A stretch of DNA of 5,477 bases from Lachnospiraceae bacterium (GTDB taxonomy: Bacteria; Bacillota; Clostridia; Lachnospirales; Lachnospiraceae), in contig JAGCXJ010000244.1 in the NCBI GenBank assembly GCA_017961385.1, positions 1 through 5,477 on the forward strand, read 5' to 3'. Below, one piece after another: positions 4,912 to 5,477 of this stretch. Each line of letters starts with the position of its first letter. Position 1 is the first letter of the stretch. A program made the position numbers and the translations under genes. The notes under the pieces are model-generated. The model saw only the letters and a list, made by a program, of their open reading frames with translations, searched no databases and had not been told where the DNA came from.

Positions 4912-5477
4912 ATGAAAAGATTGCTTACATGCATTTTATTGATACTTTGCATAATGATGATAGATGGCTGCTGTTTAAAGCATGACTGGCAGGAAGCTAC
5001 CTGCGAAGAGCCGATGACCTGCAAGGTTTGCGGCGAGACTCAGGGAGAGCCGCTCGGGCATGAATGGCTTGAGGCTACATGCACCCTTCCAAAGACATGC
5101 TCAGTGTGCGGTAAAACTGAAGGCGAGCCTCTGGGTCATGACTGGATGGCTGCAACCTGCGAGCATCCAAAGACCTGCAGAGTCTGCGGTGCGACAGAAG
5201 GCGGCAATGCAGATCATGACTGGATCGAAGCTACATGTTTACATCCAAGAAAATGTGCGGTCGGCGGTATCACTGAGGGAGGAACGCGTCCTCATACATG
5301 GGTGAGAGCAAACTATGATTCATCAAAGTACTGTTCGGTATGCGGTGTTGTTGAAGGAGATTCTTTAATACCTGCATTTGACAAGAGAAACTACGAGTTT
5401 ACGATCAAGAAGGGAACCACATGGGATTATACGACGATAGCCAATGCCGATGATACAAACGTAACGGGGAAAGCTAC
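4912..5477 (+). CDS. Putative lipoprotein with five tandem 26-residue Cys/His repeats, 3'-truncated by window edge
   Basis: The frame stays open from ATG 4912 to the right edge (188 complete codons). Residues 1-20 form a signal peptide (MKRLL, then a hydrophobic core) ending IDGC, a lipobox-like site with Cys20 as likely lipidated residue; Asp at -2 is unusual. Five repeats begin at His24, 50, 76, 102 and 128, with the consensus H-D-W-x-E-A-T-C-x2-P-K-T-C-x-V-C-G-x-T-E-G-E-P-L-G. Each good unit has C-x5-C-x2-C plus a His (Cys31/37/40, 57/63/66, 83/89/92), a plausible zinc-binding or disulfide knot. Repeat 4 has Gly118 where the last Cys should be, and repeat 5 lacks the first Cys. From about residue 153 (IPAFDKRNYEFTIKKGTTW) a different domain begins and is cut off. 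Similar 'C-x-x-P-K-T-C-x-x-C-G-x-T-E-G' units occur in secreted proteins of gut Firmicutes; their function is unknown to me. Strong AAGGAGG precedes the start. Confidence 0.85.
   Translation, partial: MKRLLTCILLILCIMMIDGCCLKHDWQEATCEEPMTCKVCGETQGEPLGHEWLEATCTLPKTCSVCGKTEGEPLGHDWMAATCEHPKTCRVCGATEGGNADHDWIEATCLHPRKCAVGGITEGGTRPHTWVRANYDSSKYCSVCGVVEGDSLIPAFDKRNYEFTIKKGTTWDYTTIANADDTNVTGKA
4981..5373 (+). repeat. In-frame tandem repeat, 78-bp units, five copies
   Basis: Units start at 4981, 5059, 5137, 5215 and 5293, each 78 bp (26 codons) except the last, which is degenerate and blends into the following domain. The protein pattern is well kept in units 1-3, but the nucleotides differ at many synonymous positions, so the copies are old and held by selection on the protein rather than recent slippage products. 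Confidence 0.85.

Noticed and set aside
5060..5305. + frame of 81 codons inside the Cys-repeat gene, itself repetitive
   Set aside because: It is the same 78-bp repeat read in a shifted frame; the frame from 4912 has a signal peptide, a strong ribosome binding site and the Cys pattern.

Overview
The window looks like a low-to-mid GC Gram-positive anaerobe, most likely a Lachnospiraceae-type Clostridia (Butyrivibrio/Roseburia-like). The evidence is heavy use of AGA for Arg and ATA for Ile, AGGAGG-type ribosome binding sites, Rho-independent terminators, an orphan 2-hydroxyacyl-CoA dehydratase/activase-family protein typical of strict anaerobes, and a Cys-repeat lipoprotein of a style common in gut Firmicutes. 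This placement is inference. All genes lie on the + strand and no transposase, CRISPR array, tRNA or rRNA was seen.

Layout: (1) 1-1512 is the end of a sugar operon: a PfkB-family kinase cut by the left edge, overlapping by 7 nt a class II ketose-bisphosphate aldolase. Together they would phosphorylate a sugar or sugar phosphate and split the product into triose units. (2) 1602-3374 holds two membrane-associated accessory genes 42 nt apart: a four-TM protein with a cytoplasmic SMI1/KNR4 (SUKH) domain, and a small membrane-anchored protein of unknown function. A strong terminator at 3394-3421 closes this block. (3) 3466-4665 is a stand-alone acyl-CoA dehydratase activase-related protein (COG3581-like). 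A TATAAT box only 6 nt before its ATG, and the lack of any Shine-Dalgarno, suggest a leaderless mRNA. (4) 4666-4911 has no protein gene but is dense in signals: an A7/T7 inverted repeat, a pair of 9-nt direct repeats with 11-bp period, an extended -10 box, three small hairpins, an unpaired C-rich stretch resembling an anti-Shine-Dalgarno sequence, and a perfect 11-bp terminator stem. I read this as an undescribed small RNA gene of about 118 nt, or less likely a leader/attenuator of the next gene. (5) 4912 to the right edge is the start of a secreted, probably lipid-anchored protein with five tandem 26-residue Cys/His repeats.

The most notable parts are the candidate small RNA with its putative response-regulator-type promoter, the apparently leaderless activase-related gene, and the lipoprotein repeat array whose metal-ligand pattern decays toward its C-terminal end. 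No complete multi-gene defence or biosynthetic system is visible.
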